Shown here one piece after another: positions 48,945 to 60,935 of a stretch of 64,000 bases of DNA (position 1 is the first letter of the stretch; the number at the start of each line of letters is the position of its first letter). The DNA is taken from assembly GCA_029783825.1 (NCBI GenBank), contig JAREIK010000740.1:84409-148408 (forward strand). Reading direction: 5' to 3'. The DNA is from Sapria himalayana (Eukaryota; Streptophyta; Magnoliopsida; Malpighiales; Rafflesiaceae). The notes below the pieces were generated by a model. That model did no database searches. It was given only the letters and a program-made list of their open reading frames with translations, and was not told where the DNA came from. The position numbers and the translations under genes were made by a program.

Positions 48945-49145
48945 ATGCGGTATATACATACGTATATTATCGGTATATACATACATATAACACTACAATA
49001 TTTTATGTACATATATACCGAGTATATATGTACTTAGTATATATGTACACATAATACTATAGTTTATATGTACATATACTACAGTAATATATGTATGAGT
49101 GAAATGCTAGTATATATATACATATTTACTGTAGTAATATATATA
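48945..49145. repeat. TGTACATATATAC palindrome cluster, copy 2
   Basis: GGTATATACATACGTATA, then GTACATATATACCGAGTATATATGTAC-type palindromes, in the same position relative to the triplet tract as in copies 1 and 3. Confidence 0.75.
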
Positions 49146-49154
49146 TATTAAAAC

Positions 49155-49420
49155 ATAGTTTTTTTATATTTATTTTGATTTGATTGAGTGGTTTAAATTT
49201 CTTACAGATATGGTACCACATTATTTTCCATTCGAAGCTCATATAAGTGAAGGGATTTTTTGACAGACATGATGCACCGTGATCGGACAACTTTTTCACA
49301 CCAGAAAGTTGGTGATCAGAGGAGTAGAGGGAGAGAAAGCAACGTCAATGAATGGATAGATTATACTTTATGCATTGTCGGTAGATACATTAATTAATAA
49401 GATGTAATATAATTTTGTTA
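49155..49420 (+). other. CACTA end module, copy 2 (putative terminal exon)
   Basis: A pyrimidine-rich stretch ending TTTCTTACAG looks like a 3' splice site. It is followed by a frame reading MVPHYFPFEAHISEGIF and a stop, then by conserved sequence GGAGTAGAGGGAGAGAAAGC, CAACGTCAATGAATGGATAG and GTAGATACATTAAT. Copy 3 at 50,335-50,580 reads MMLHYSYYKASINDEIFH in the same place. Codon-level similarity across copies suggests a former protein C-terminus. The family is not recognised. Confidence 0.55.
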
Positions 49421-49699
49421 TATTTTTGTTGCAGTTATTTAAAATATTGTATTAGAATAAGTTATTAAATGAATTTTTTTGTTTACTTTAAAATTTTCAT
49501 TTATAGTTTCTATTTTTATTCAATTTAATATAAATATATTAAATAATTTAATTAAATTTTTGTTGAAGCTGTATTACAATCAACTTTAATTTATGTTTGT
49601 TTATGTCTATAATAACTGTTATTATATATATGTGAATATGTTTGTGTGTCTCCGAATTTTTTGGGTAGAGTTTTAGACTATTATAGGTATGTAAAACCC
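49421..49699. other. AT-rich spacer between end modules
   Basis: Matches the AT-rich DNA after copies 1 and 3 in composition. No gene was seen. Confidence 0.5.
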
Positions 49700-50150
49700 T
49701 ATTATTAGCAACAGAAGCAGCGACATCTGTGGCAGTGACGGTAGTGATGACAACGGAAGCGACAGCTATGGTAGTGGGGGTAGCAGTGGCGGTCACGGCG
49801 GCAGCGGCTGCTGTAGTGGTGGAGCGACAGCGGTAGAGGCAGCAGCACCAACTGCACCTAAAGTAGCGATAGAGGCGGCAGTGGCAGCAGCGACGGCGGC
49901 AGTAGCAGTAGTGGCAGCAGCGGCAAGGGTGGCTGTGGCAGCACTAGCATGCATCAGTAGCACTGGAAGCGTCGGTAGCCACTGCAGCATCCAGAGGTGT
50001 CAGCAGCGGCGGCAGCAGAGGAAGCCGCAACAGAGGCGACGGTAGAGGTAGCGGTGGCAGCGGCGACAGCATCAGTGGTATTTGCAGTGACATTGGCAAT
50101 GGCAGAAGAGGCAGGAGAGGCATCGGAAGTAGCAGCAACACCACCAAATG
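49700..50150 (+). repeat. GGC-rich triplet tract, tandem copy
   Basis: 450 bp of GGCAGCAGCGGC, GTAGTGGCAG and ACGGTAGAGG triplets. Plus and minus frames read Ala/Thr/Val- or Leu/Pro-rich without stops for long stretches, a consequence of the triplet structure. Confidence 0.85.
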
Positions 50151-50330
50151 AGGTATATACGTACATTTAATACTATAGTATTTTATGTACGTATATACTG
50201 AGTATATTTGTACTTAGTTTATATGTACACATTATACTGTTGTTTATATGTACATATATTGTAGTAATATATTTACAAGTAAAATGCTAGTATATATTTA
50301 TATATATACTACAAGATTATATATGTATCA
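50151..50330. repeat. TGTACATATATAC palindrome cluster, copy 3
   Basis: ATACGTACATTTAATAC and ATGTACGTATATACTGAG motifs followed by TATATTTGTACTTAG, as in the two other clusters. Confidence 0.72.
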
Positions 50331-50334
50331 AAAC

Positions 50335-50580
50335 ATAACTTTTTTTGTTAATTTAACTGAGTTGATTAATTTTCTTACAGATATGATGCTACATTATTCC
50401 TATTACAAAGCTTCTATAAATGATGAGATTTTTCACTAGATATTACGTGATGTTACTCGGACAGCTTTGTCGTAGTAGAAAAATGATAATCGGGGGAGCA
50501 GAGGGAGAGAAAACAACGTCAATGAATGGATATATTATACTTTATGCACTGTGGGTAGATACATTGATGAATAAGATCAA
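50335..50580 (+). other. CACTA end module, copy 3 (putative terminal exon)
   Basis: AATTTTCTTACAG acceptor-like sequence, the short frame MMLHYSYYKASINDEIFH, then GGGGGAGCAGAGGGAGAGAAAA and CAACGTCAATGAATGGATAT, in the order of copies 1 and 2. It lies closest to the right TIR, as copy 1 lies closest to the left TIR. Confidence 0.55.
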
Positions 50581-50759
50581 ATAAAAGTTTGTTATTTTTT
50601 TGTTTCAATTATGTAGAATATTGAAATTACATAAAGATTTTAAATGATTTTATTTTTTGTTTATTTTAAATTATTTATAGTTTCAATTTTTATTAAATTT
50701 GATATAAAAATATTAAATTATATAATTTAAAAATTTAAAAATTTTTAAATTCTGAAATT

Positions 50760-51209
50760 ATTTTTGAAATTAAAATGGCTAGGAAATATTCCCTTGATAA
50801 ATAGCAAGGGAAAAATCCATTGCTAATTTAGCTAGGGAATCTTCCCTAGCTAATTTAGCCAGGGACACATTAAAATTAGCGACGGATTATCCGTTGCTAA
50901 ATTTATTTAGCTAGGGACTACATTCGTCACTAAAATTTATAGACAACACTTTAGCTAGGGAATAATTCGTCATTATTTTTGTTTAGCGATAGGATATCTC
51001 ATTTATCTTGCTAATTTAGCGATATAATTTTTCTTTTTTAGCAAGTGATTTTTCCATAGCTATCTTTTTAGCTATGGACACATCCATCGCTAAAATTTAG
51101 CAAGAAGCACTTTAGATAGGGAACTGATTCGTCGGTAATCCGTTGCTATATCCCATTTAGGGATAGAAAATGCCCATTTTGCTCGGGAATTATCCCTAGT
51201 TATATGAGA
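50760..51209. repeat. CACTA subterminal repeats (right end)
   Basis: TTAGCTAGGGAA, TTCCCTAGCTAA, TTAGCGACGGA and CCGTTGCTAAA motifs in both orientations run up to the terminal repeat. Confidence 0.85.
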
Positions 51210-51223
51210 TTTTTCTTGTAGTG
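51210..51223 (-). repeat. CACTA terminal inverted repeat, right end
   Basis: TTTTTCTTGTAGTG is the complement of CACTACAAGAAAAA and closes an element to its left. It is followed by TTT (51,224-51,226), matching the TTT before the TIR at 27,218. Confidence 0.87.
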
Positions 51224-53290
51224 TTTGAAGTTAGCGGTACTAATCATACTTTTTCAATTACTTATTTTTTAAATTATTTATACTTTTAATTCTTTAGTTT
51301 TTGAGTGCACTCTATTTATAACATGATACATTACATATATTTATTTATTAATTTCTTTTTATCTCATTATAATGTTTTTAATTTTATTATAGTTAATAAT
51401 ATTATTATGATGCATATTTACTATAATAGTATCAATGTTCATTTTATTATTTAGGTACAATTATTTTATCTTTTCTATTTTCCACTTAACTTAAAGTCTT
51501 TGAATTGTATTCTTTAACAATTCAATTTTACTATTGGTATAAGTATAAAATTTGTCGAGCATGCCACTAGGTTTTTTGAGAATTCACCACATAATGTGCC
51601 AACAAATACTATAAATTTCTTGAGTGAAGTATTTTAAAACATTCTCTAAGTCTGTCACGTTCTTCATCTTCTTGCGAGGTTATAGTTTCTTAATATTTTT
51701 TTTCAAATTTAATTATTAACTTTTGCATTGTTGATCTGTGAGTTAACAATTTTTTTTTGGTAAATTTCTATTTTTCTTAAATCTTTTTTTATAGTAATTG
51801 ATGCCATACTAGTTATGCTAATATTATATGATCAATGTGTTATAACATTATTGTTAATCTTATTATTTTGAGTTATCATGCTAAATAACTTAATTTTAAT
51901 TTCAGAGTTAACCATGTTTTTTTAGATATTTTTGTAGGATTTATATAACTATGTGGATGGCTTTTCTAAGAATTGATCATGTTGTCTATCCCTATTTTTG
52001 TCATATCAGAGGATAAATTAGATGCTTAGTTTTCATTAATCTTTTTTATTCACTACCAGTTTAATTTCTTTATTTTGATAAATTTAAAACATATGAAATC
52101 AAGCATAAAATATATAATTTATATTAATAATGAGGTACACTTTTAAAATATGCTAGTGTTTTTATAGTATGTCAAGAAAATATTATTAGAAATATATTTT
52201 ATCTAGATTTCCTAGAATATTATATAATATTATTATGTAAGATGACTTTTATTATTTTGTTAATATTTTTATAAATAAGTATTATCACATTACATAATTC
52301 ATATCTCATAAAGAAAAAAATAATTTTTATATATTTATACTTTATTTTTAAAAAATGATTAATATTCACTAAAAATATAAAATAAATATTTTTAAAATTA
52401 TATTATTATATAATATACAATGTGAGAATTTGTATTTTTTTTGAAAAAACATAAAGGGATTTATCTTGTATTTTATGTAGTCATATTATTTTCATATTGA
52501 AAATTTAGAGATTATAAAAAATATTCAATTAAGACAACTTTAAAACTTTTTTTCTAAGACATTTTAGGATGAATCAATTATGATTACAAATTACTTAATC
52601 ATATTGATATCTTCTTTTATTTTTTTCAAATTGTATTTCTTATAAATTATTTAATCACATCATTTATCATTCGTGTTGTAGGAGGTATGAATTTTGTTCA
52701 AATGTTTCTTTAAAAGTAAGAAAATAAATTGTGTCATCTCATGTCTTTCTAGGCCATTATAGCATTCAAAAAAAATATAACTGCAATTCATCATTACCAC
52801 AAATTAGTATTTGAGTGATATAATTTCTTTAAATATTTTTTTCTTCGTGGCAATCTATGTGAGGCTAGAAAGATTGTTTTCAAGTTAACTCACATTTGGG
52901 TTTTCTTAGGAATTTTGTGCCCATTCTTTTTAATGATTTTCTTAATCTTAAATATCATTTAGCCAAACATATAATAATATGAGTAAGTTGAGTTTGACAT
53001 GTATTATTATAGATGAAAATTCATATAAATTATGATGATTTCATATTTATTTAATATGAAATCAATCATTTGATTTCATATATAATTATACACATATATC
53101 TATGAATTTAAATCCACTTTTATGTTAAAATATATACACATATATCTATGTATATAGATATATAATTTTAACATAAATATATATTAAAATATTTGTATAT
53201 AATTTGATTTCATATATTTAAATCCAATTGAATTACAAATATTTAAAATATTTTGAATTACATCACTATAGTGAAAGAACTTGTATCAAC
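51224..53290. other. AT-rich stretch without recognisable gene
   Basis: About 2 kb between the CACTA right end and the next TAGTTATA array. No open frame with a recognisable motif. It may be older DNA outside the inner element. Confidence 0.5.
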
Positions 53291-53299
53291 AATTGAATT

Positions 53300-53980
53300 A
53301 TATCTATGTATATAAAATTTATATATAGTTATACAAATATTTATATATAATTATACACATATATTTAAACATAATGTTATATTTTATTATACATGTAATT
53401 ATAAATATTGTTACATGTGGTTATACATAGAGTTACACATTAGTTAGACATATATTTATACATGTAGTATATATAAATTTTTATATAATTTTATATATGT
53501 ATACATATTTACAAATATAGATATATTTAATTATATAGAGTATTATATAGTTATACAAATATTTATATATAGTTATACACATATAGTTAAACATAATGTC
53601 GTATGTTGTTATACATGTAATTATTAATATAGTTACATGTGGTTATACATATAGTTACACATATTGTTATACGAAGATTTATACATGTAGGTAAATATAT
53701 TTTTTCATATAATTTTATATATTTATACATATAATTATGAATGGGTATAGATATAGTAAAATAAATTTTTATATACTAATATATAGAAATGTATATTAAA
53801 TATAAGTTATAAATTATATATTTAAATATAGTTATGTATAAAGCTTTTATAGTTATACATATAATAAGATATAATTATTTATAGTTATATGTTATTATAC
53901 ATATAGTATATATAGCTATAAATATTTTTATATAATTAAACATATAGTTATATATAGATATATTCATACAAATAGTTATA
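53300..53980 (+). repeat. TAGTTATA array, part 4
   Basis: Same orientation and internal order as at 17.7-18.7 kb, with TACACATATAGTTAAACATAATG and TACATGTGGTTATACATA pieces. It ends at 53,980, where the inverted-repeat arm begins. Confidence 0.78.
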
Positions 53981-53984
53981 AATT

Positions 53985-54500
53985 CAAAAATTTCAAATCT
54001 TTTAGTCATTATATTTTTAAAAGATTCTTATAATCATAAAAATATTTTTTTTTTACTTTAATAATATAAATATTTACTTGTTTATTCATTAATTCATATA
54101 TTTTTGTAAATTTTTATATTTAATCAAATAATTGTTTATTTTAACTTTTTATTAGTAGTTATTTTTATTTATGTTTATTTATTAATTAAAATATTTAAAA
54201 AATATTATAATTATATAATAAATTATATAATGTTTTATAATACTAATATTTAAATATGATATTTAAAAATTACAAAAAAAAATTTTGTATAATTTTTAAT
54301 TAATTTATAATGAAAAAATAGTTATTTTAGTCTATTTTAATATAAATTTTTAGTCGTATTTATATATTTTTAAAATTTTTAATCTATAATATATTTATTT
54401 ATTATTATATAAAGAGATTGTCACTTTCAAGGAACGCTCATCTATAGAAAATGAAATACCATTAAAATAAAAAATTAGATATAATATTAAAATAAATAAT
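53985..54500 (+). repeat. Inverted-repeat arm 2 (pairs with 42,780-43,310)
   Basis: Contains TTTTAGTCATTATATTTTTAAAA, CAAATAATTGTTTA, TCAAGGAACGCTCAT and AATAATGCTTAAAAAAATTAAA in the mirrored order of arm 1. It leads directly into CACTA-like subterminal motifs. Confidence 0.7.
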
Positions 54501-54529
54501 GCTTAAAAAAATTAAATCATTAAAGATTA

Positions 54530-54825
54530 GTGATGGAAATTCTCATTAACCTAAATAGATATGGAAAAATCCCTAACTAAATACATATATTTTGAGAAAA
54601 TAAATATTAAGGAATAATCATTTTTAATTATATATAAAATCATAAAAAAATAAATTTAGATAATATTTTAGCGATGGGTTTTGTCTCGTTTAATATTAGC
54701 TAGGGATATTCCATCTCTAATTTCGTCGCTCATTTTCCATCTTTTCTTTAAGCGAATATCTACGATAATTTTAGTGATGGAAGATTTTCATTTGAACATT
54801 TCCATCATTAATCCATCTCTAATCT
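54530..54825. repeat. CACTA subterminal remnant without a terminal repeat
   Basis: TTAGCGATGGG, TTAGCTAGGGATATTCC, AATTTCGTCGCT and TTAGTGATGGAAG motifs are those of the other CACTA ends. Where TTTTCTTGTAGTG would be expected, the sequence passes into the TCTA satellite, so the terminus is lost. Confidence 0.72.
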
Positions 54826-55723
54826 ATCAATGTGTATATCTATATGTCTAACTAAAATATGTCTATTTATATGTATATTTATCAGTCTAACTATCTTTCT
54901 ATCTATTGATTTATCTATCTATTTGTCGATCTATCTATCTACCTATATGTCTATCTATCTTTCTATTTTTCTATCAATCAATCAATCTAATTATCAATCT
55001 ATCTATCTATCTGAATATATATTTCTCTATCTATTTGTATATCTATTTGACTATCATCTGCCTATCTATCTATCTATTTCACTATATATCTATCCATATA
55101 TTTATCTATCTATCTGTCCAACTCTCTATCCATCTAACTATAAGTATATCTATCCATCTATCTATCTATCTATCTGTCTATCAATCTATTTATATCTGTC
55201 TATCATTTTGTGGATTTATCTATCTGTCTATCTATCTATCTCTCTATCTGTCTATATATATCTATTAATCTTTTAGTCTATCTATCTATCTATTTATGTG
55301 TCTATCTATCTATCTATCTATTTATATATCTATATATCTATATATTTTTCTATCTATATGTCTATTTACAATATATATAATAGCCTATCTATCAATTAAT
55401 CTATCTATCTGTTTATCTATCTATATATCTATCTATTTGCCGATCTATCTATTTATTTATTTATGTGTGTGTGTGTGTGTGTGTATCTATCTATCTATTT
55501 ATCTATCTACCTATCTATCCATATGCCTATCAATTTGTTTATCTATGTAATAATTTGTCTATCTATATATCTCTCTACCTTTCTATCAATATTTATATCA
55601 ATCTGTCTATCAATCTTACTTTTAATCTCTATATCAATCTATTTTTAATGTATCTATCAATCTTCTATTATTAATTGTATATAAATTTGTCTATCAATCT
55701 ATCTATATATTTATCAATCTACC

Positions 55724-55766
<43 letters not shown>

Positions 55767-56264
55767 ATCTGTCTGTCTACCTATCTATATGCCTTTCTAT
55801 CTGTTTAATTGTTTATCTATCTATTTATCTATATTTCTGTTTATCTGTCTATCAATTTATCTATCTTTCTATATAACTATCTCTCTATCTATATATCTTT
55901 ATGTCTATATATTTGTCTATCAAAATTTCTATCAATCAATCTTTCTATATATCTATCTATGTATCTATCTATCTATCTATTTGTATATCTATTTATCTAG
56001 CTATCTGTCTATCTCTCTATCTATATATTTAACTTTCTAAATGTCTATTTATTAGTATATCTATCTATCTATCTATATAATTAACTTTCTAACTATCTAT
56101 CTATCAGTCTATCTATCTATCAATCTATATGTCAATCTATCTGTCTTATCTATTTGGATATCTATCTATCTATATATAAGTCTATCTTTATATGTATCTC
56201 TCTATTTATCTATTTGCCTATCTATTTATTTAATTATTTGGCAATCTATCTGTCTATCTATTTG

Positions 56265-56297
<33 letters not shown>

Positions 56298-56528
56298 CTA
56301 TCAAATATATGTCTATCTATCCATCTATCTATTTGCCGATCTATTTGTTTGATTATTTGTCAATCTATCTGCCTATCTATTTGTCTATCTATTTATTTAT
56401 CTATATATATATCTATCAATTTTATGTCTATCTATCCGTTTATCTATCTGTCTATCTATATATCTATATATCTATCTACCTATCTTTTTGTCTATATTTT
56501 TGACAATCAATATGTCAACCTATCAGTT

Positions 56529-56559
<31 letters not shown>

Positions 56560-57684
56560 ATGTCTATCTATATGACTATCTATCTATCTAATATTCTATA
56601 TATATATATTTTTATCTATTTATATGTTTATCTATCTGTTTATGTATCTTTCTATCAAACTTTCTATCTATATGTCTATTTATTTCTCTTTCAATCTGTC
56701 TATCAATATGACTATCAATCTATCTTTCAGAGTATCTGTCTATCTATTTGTCTATCCATCTGTATATATTTCTGTCTAATGATCTATCATTTTATCTTTT
56801 TATCTATATATAAGTCTATCTTTCTATCTATCTCTCTGTCTATCTGTCTATGTTTGTGTGGGTGTATATCTCACTAACTGTCTATCTATCTATTTATCTA
56901 TTTGTTTTTCTTTCTCTCAATCAATCAATCAATCAATATGTTCATTTATTTGTGTATAAATTTATCTATCTTTCTATCTATTTATTCATCTATCTATCTG
57001 TCCATCTATCTATCTATTTATCTATCTTTTTTTCTAATAATTTATCAAACTATCTGTCTATGTATCTATCTATCTATCTATCTATGTATATGTTTATTTA
57101 TCTATCTATCTATTTATCTATATATTTGTCTATCAATCCATCTATCTATTTGTCTTTCAATTTGTCTATCAATCAATCTATCTATCAATTTATGAATCTC
57201 TCTATGAATCTATCAATCAATCGATCTATCAATATTTCTACCAATCTATCTATTGATTTTTTTATCAATCTATCTATCAATCTGTGTGTGTGTGTGTGTG
57301 ACTATCTATCTATTTATATTTCTATCTATCTATCTATCTATATTTCTATCTATCTATCTATCTATCTATATATCTATCTATCTATATATCTATATATCTA
57401 TCTATCATTCTATCAAATTAATCTATCTATTTATCTATTAATCTATTTAGCAATCTTTTTTACCATCTATCTATCAGTCTATCAATTGGTCTATCTATAT
57501 ATCTATCAATCTGCTATCAATATGTCTACAATCTATCTATCAATCTATCTTTCAATCTTTCTATCTGTCTATCTATCTATCTATCTAACTATATATCAGC
57601 ATATGTATCTATATATCTATCTATGTATCTATTTATCTTTCTCTCATCTCTTTATCTATGTATATGTGTATATATCTATCTATA

Positions 57685-57723
<39 letters not shown>

Positions 57724-58215
57724 ATCTATCTATATCTTTATATATTGTATATTTATCAGTCTTATAATCTATCTTTCTATCTTTCTATCTATCTATCTAT
57801 CAATTTATCTATCTATCGATTTATCTATCTATCATTCTATCAATCTATGCATTAATTATATATCTAACAGTCTATTAATCAGTATGGTAATCTATCTATT
57901 TATCGTTCTATCCATCTATATTTCTATTAATGTGTCAACTTGTCTATATGTTTGTTTGTCTATTTGTTTCTCTGCATGCCTGCCTAATTGTCTACCTACC
58001 TGAGTGTCTTTTCTATCAATTAATCAATCAATCTATCTATCTATCTATTTATCAATATGTCTATCAATCTTTCTATCTATTAATATATTTGTTTATCTGT
58101 TTGTATATCTATCTGTTTGTATATCTATATGTTTATCTATCTATCAATTTATCCAACTGCCTATCTATCTATGTATATATCTGTCTATCTATCTATAAAT
58201 ATTTGTATATAATAT
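54826..58215. repeat. TCTA tetranucleotide satellite (opposite orientation)
   Basis: Degenerate TCTA units with TCAA, TTTA and TGTC variants and the pyrimidine strand on plus, the mirror image of 1-6293. It includes (TG)n runs at about 55,464-55,484 and 57,282-57,300 and TA runs at about 55,727-55,764 and 57,688-57,721. Long plus-strand frames (Ser-Ile-Tyr-Leu repeats) are artefacts of the repeat. Confidence 0.95.
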
Positions 58216-58306
58216 GATAACTATTTATGTTAAAATTTATATATCTTGCAATATATAGATATAATATATCTATATATGTTTAAATCCAATACATAGATAG
58301 TTATAT

Positions 58307-58496
58307 CTATCTATCTATCAATTTGTCAATGTATCTATCTAAAAATTAATCATTTTATTTGTCTATCTATCTATCTATCTATATAACTATCTGTGTATAT
58401 ATCTATACACAGATAGTTATATAGATAGATAGATAGATAGACAAATAAAATGATTAATTTTTAGATAGATACATTGACAAATTGATAGATAGATAG
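58307..58496. repeat. Perfect long palindrome, 93-bp arms, 4-base spacer
   Basis: 58,307-58,399 and 58,404-58,496 are exact reverse complements around TATC, checked base by base. The arms contain TCTA satellite sequence plus the non-repetitive pieces AAAAATTAATCATTTTATTTG and ATAACTATCTGTGTATA. It lies just beyond the TCTA satellite and before transposon copy B. It should form a stable cruciform or hairpin. Confidence 0.95.
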
Positions 58497-58604
58497 GTAG
58501 ATACAAAGATAGATAAACAAATATATAGCCACATAGTAAGACCAATAGAGAGACAGATAGAAAGTTATTTAAGACCAATAGAGAGACAAATAAAATGATT
58601 AATT
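58440..58604 (+). repeat. Short direct repeats beside the palindrome
   Basis: AAGACCAATAGAGAGACA occurs at 58,538-58,555 and 58,571-58,588. GACAAATAAAATGATTAATT occurs at 58,440-58,459 (in the palindrome's right arm) and again at 58,585-58,604. This indicates local copying around the palindrome. Confidence 0.85.
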
Positions 58605-58609
58605 ATATA

Positions 58610-59284
58610 AAACTCTATATAATTAAATATAACTATATTTGTAACAATGTATTCATATATGTAAATCTATATATTTATTTATAACTTTATTTATTTATGT
58701 ATAACTATTTGTATGAATATATTTTTATATAACTATATGTTTAACTATATAAAAATATGTATGTCTATATATACTATATCTATAATAACATATAACTATA
58801 AATAATTGTATCTTATTATATGTATAACTATAAAAGCTTTATACATAACTATACTTAAATATATAGTTTACAACTTATATTTAATATATATTTGTATATA
58901 TTAGTTTATAAAAATATATATTACTATATCTATACCTCTACATAACTATATGTATAACTTTATAAAATTTTATGAATAAATATATATACCTACATGTATA
59001 AATATAAGTATAACTATATGTGTAACTATAATTATAACCACATGTAACTTTATTTATAACCAAATGTAACTATATTTATAGTTACATGTATAACAACATA
59101 TGACATTATGTTTAATTTATGTGTATAACTATATATAAATATTTGTAAAACTAAATAAAACTTTATATAATTAAATATAACTATATTTTTAACTATTTAT
59201 ACATATATGCATTCATATATGTAAATCTATATATTTCTTTATAACATTGTATAATTTATGTATAACTAATTATAACACTCGTAA

Positions 59285-59334
<50 letters not shown>

Positions 59335-59935
59335 CTAAATGGTTAACGATATATAAAAATTTATAACTATATATATTATATGTATAATAACACATAACTA
59401 TAAATAATTATATCTTACTATATGTATAACTATAAAAACTTTATACATAACTATATTTTAATATTAATTAACAACATATATTCAATATACATTTTTATAT
59501 ATTAGTATAAAAAATGTATTTTAGCATATCCATACCTATACATAACTATATGTATAAATAAATGAAATTATATGAAAAAATATATATTCATACATGTATA
59601 AATATAAGTTTAACGATACAAGTAACTATATGTATAAGCACATGTAACAATATTTATATTTATATGTATAAAAACATACAACATAATATTTAACTATATG
59701 TGTATATCTATATATAAATATTTGTATAACTATAAAAACTCTATATAAATAAATATAACTTTAATTTTTATTATGTATACATATATGTATACATATATGT
59801 AGATCTATATAATTGTTTAAAACTTTGTATACATTTATGTATATCTACTTATAACTACATGTATGCATATATCTATATATAACTATTAGTTTAACTATAT
59901 GTAAATATTTATAACTATAATTACTATATGTGTAC
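58610..59935 (-). repeat. TAGTTATA array, part 5 (inverted)
   Basis: The reverse complement of the array upstream of copy A (25.4-26.5 kb), with units near 58,620, 59,210 and 59,770. A pure TA run of about 47 bp lies at 59,287-59,333. Confidence 0.8.
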
Positions 59936-60221
59936 TAACATTTAATTATATATGGGATAATACTCATTTGTGCACTAATTTAAAATTAAATGACAAATGA
60001 TATAATATCAATAATATGTAAGCACATAGCATGAGAGTGTCTGTTGGTCAGGCTCATATATGGTATAATACAAATAAGGGTCATACTCTTACCTATTCCC
60101 AGCCCTTGTGCCTCAGGCTCATATATGAACTTATGTATGAAAAAAGATGTAATATTTGATAGGTTTGTACCAAAGAAATTTTTTTTTATTTTATATAACT
60201 CCTGATTCTAATAGTATATTC
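59936..60221 (+). other. Conserved upstream block of CACTA copy B
   Basis: TAAGCACATAGCATGAGAGTGT and GGCTCATATATGGTATAATAC mirror the block at 25,200-25,390 upstream of copy A. It leads into the CT tract. Confidence 0.65.
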
Positions 60222-60450
60222 TCTGTGTGTCTCTCTCTCCCTCTAATTCTTTCTATGTCACTCTCTTCCTCTTTTTCTTTGTGTCACACTCTCTCACACT
60301 CTCTTATTATTTTATTTCTCGCTCTCCTTTCTTGCTTGTTCTCTCTCCTTCTCTCTCCCTCTCTCTCCCTCTATCTCCCTCTATCCCCCTTTTGCCATTT
60401 CTCTCCCCCTCTTCCCCCTTTCTCTCTCCCTCTCCCTCTTCCCTTTCTCA

Positions 60451-60525
<75 letters not shown>

Positions 60526-60655
60526 TCTATCTATCTATCTATCTATCTATCTCTTTCTCTCTCTCTCTCTCTCCCCATCTCTCCATTTCTCTACCCCTCT
60601 CTCTCTTTCCCCACCTTCTCTCTCTCTCTCTCTCTCCCCCTTTCCCACTTCAAAC
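60222..60655 (+). repeat. CT-rich pyrimidine tract upstream of transposase copy B
   Basis: About 430 bp of CTCTCTC and CCCTCT, the complement of the GA tract at 24,722-25,115. It additionally contains a (CA)n run at about 60,451-60,485 and a short TCTA run near 60,528-60,552 that copy A lacks. Ser/Leu-rich frames over it are artefacts. Confidence 0.85.
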
Positions 60656-60935
60656 TTTAAATGTCATTCTTTTTTTCTCTCATTTATTGTGCATTATCTT
60701 ATGTTGCTCCCTTTATCTAGTATTACGTGATATCTATTAATCTTTATCATGCTAATAATCATTTTATCTATTCATGTAGATTCTACAAATACATTGCCTC
60801 TATATTCATGATATTTAATTTTTAAATATTAATCTGTATGTAATTTTATTTAATTATTAGTATATTTTGAAGTAATAAAATGTTTAACTCTAAATAATGA
60901 TTAATCATTATTATTTGTGAATAAAATAGGAGAAA

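Noticed and set aside
48584..50166. Gly/Ser-, Ala- and Leu/Pro-rich frames on both strands
   Set aside because: Triplet repeats give several open frames at once. No start or domain was recognised.
54830..58217. Plus-strand open frames up to about 300 residues of the same Ser/Ile/Tyr/Leu composition
   Set aside because: Same explanation for the TCTA satellite. Overlapping frames are equally open, which argues against coding.
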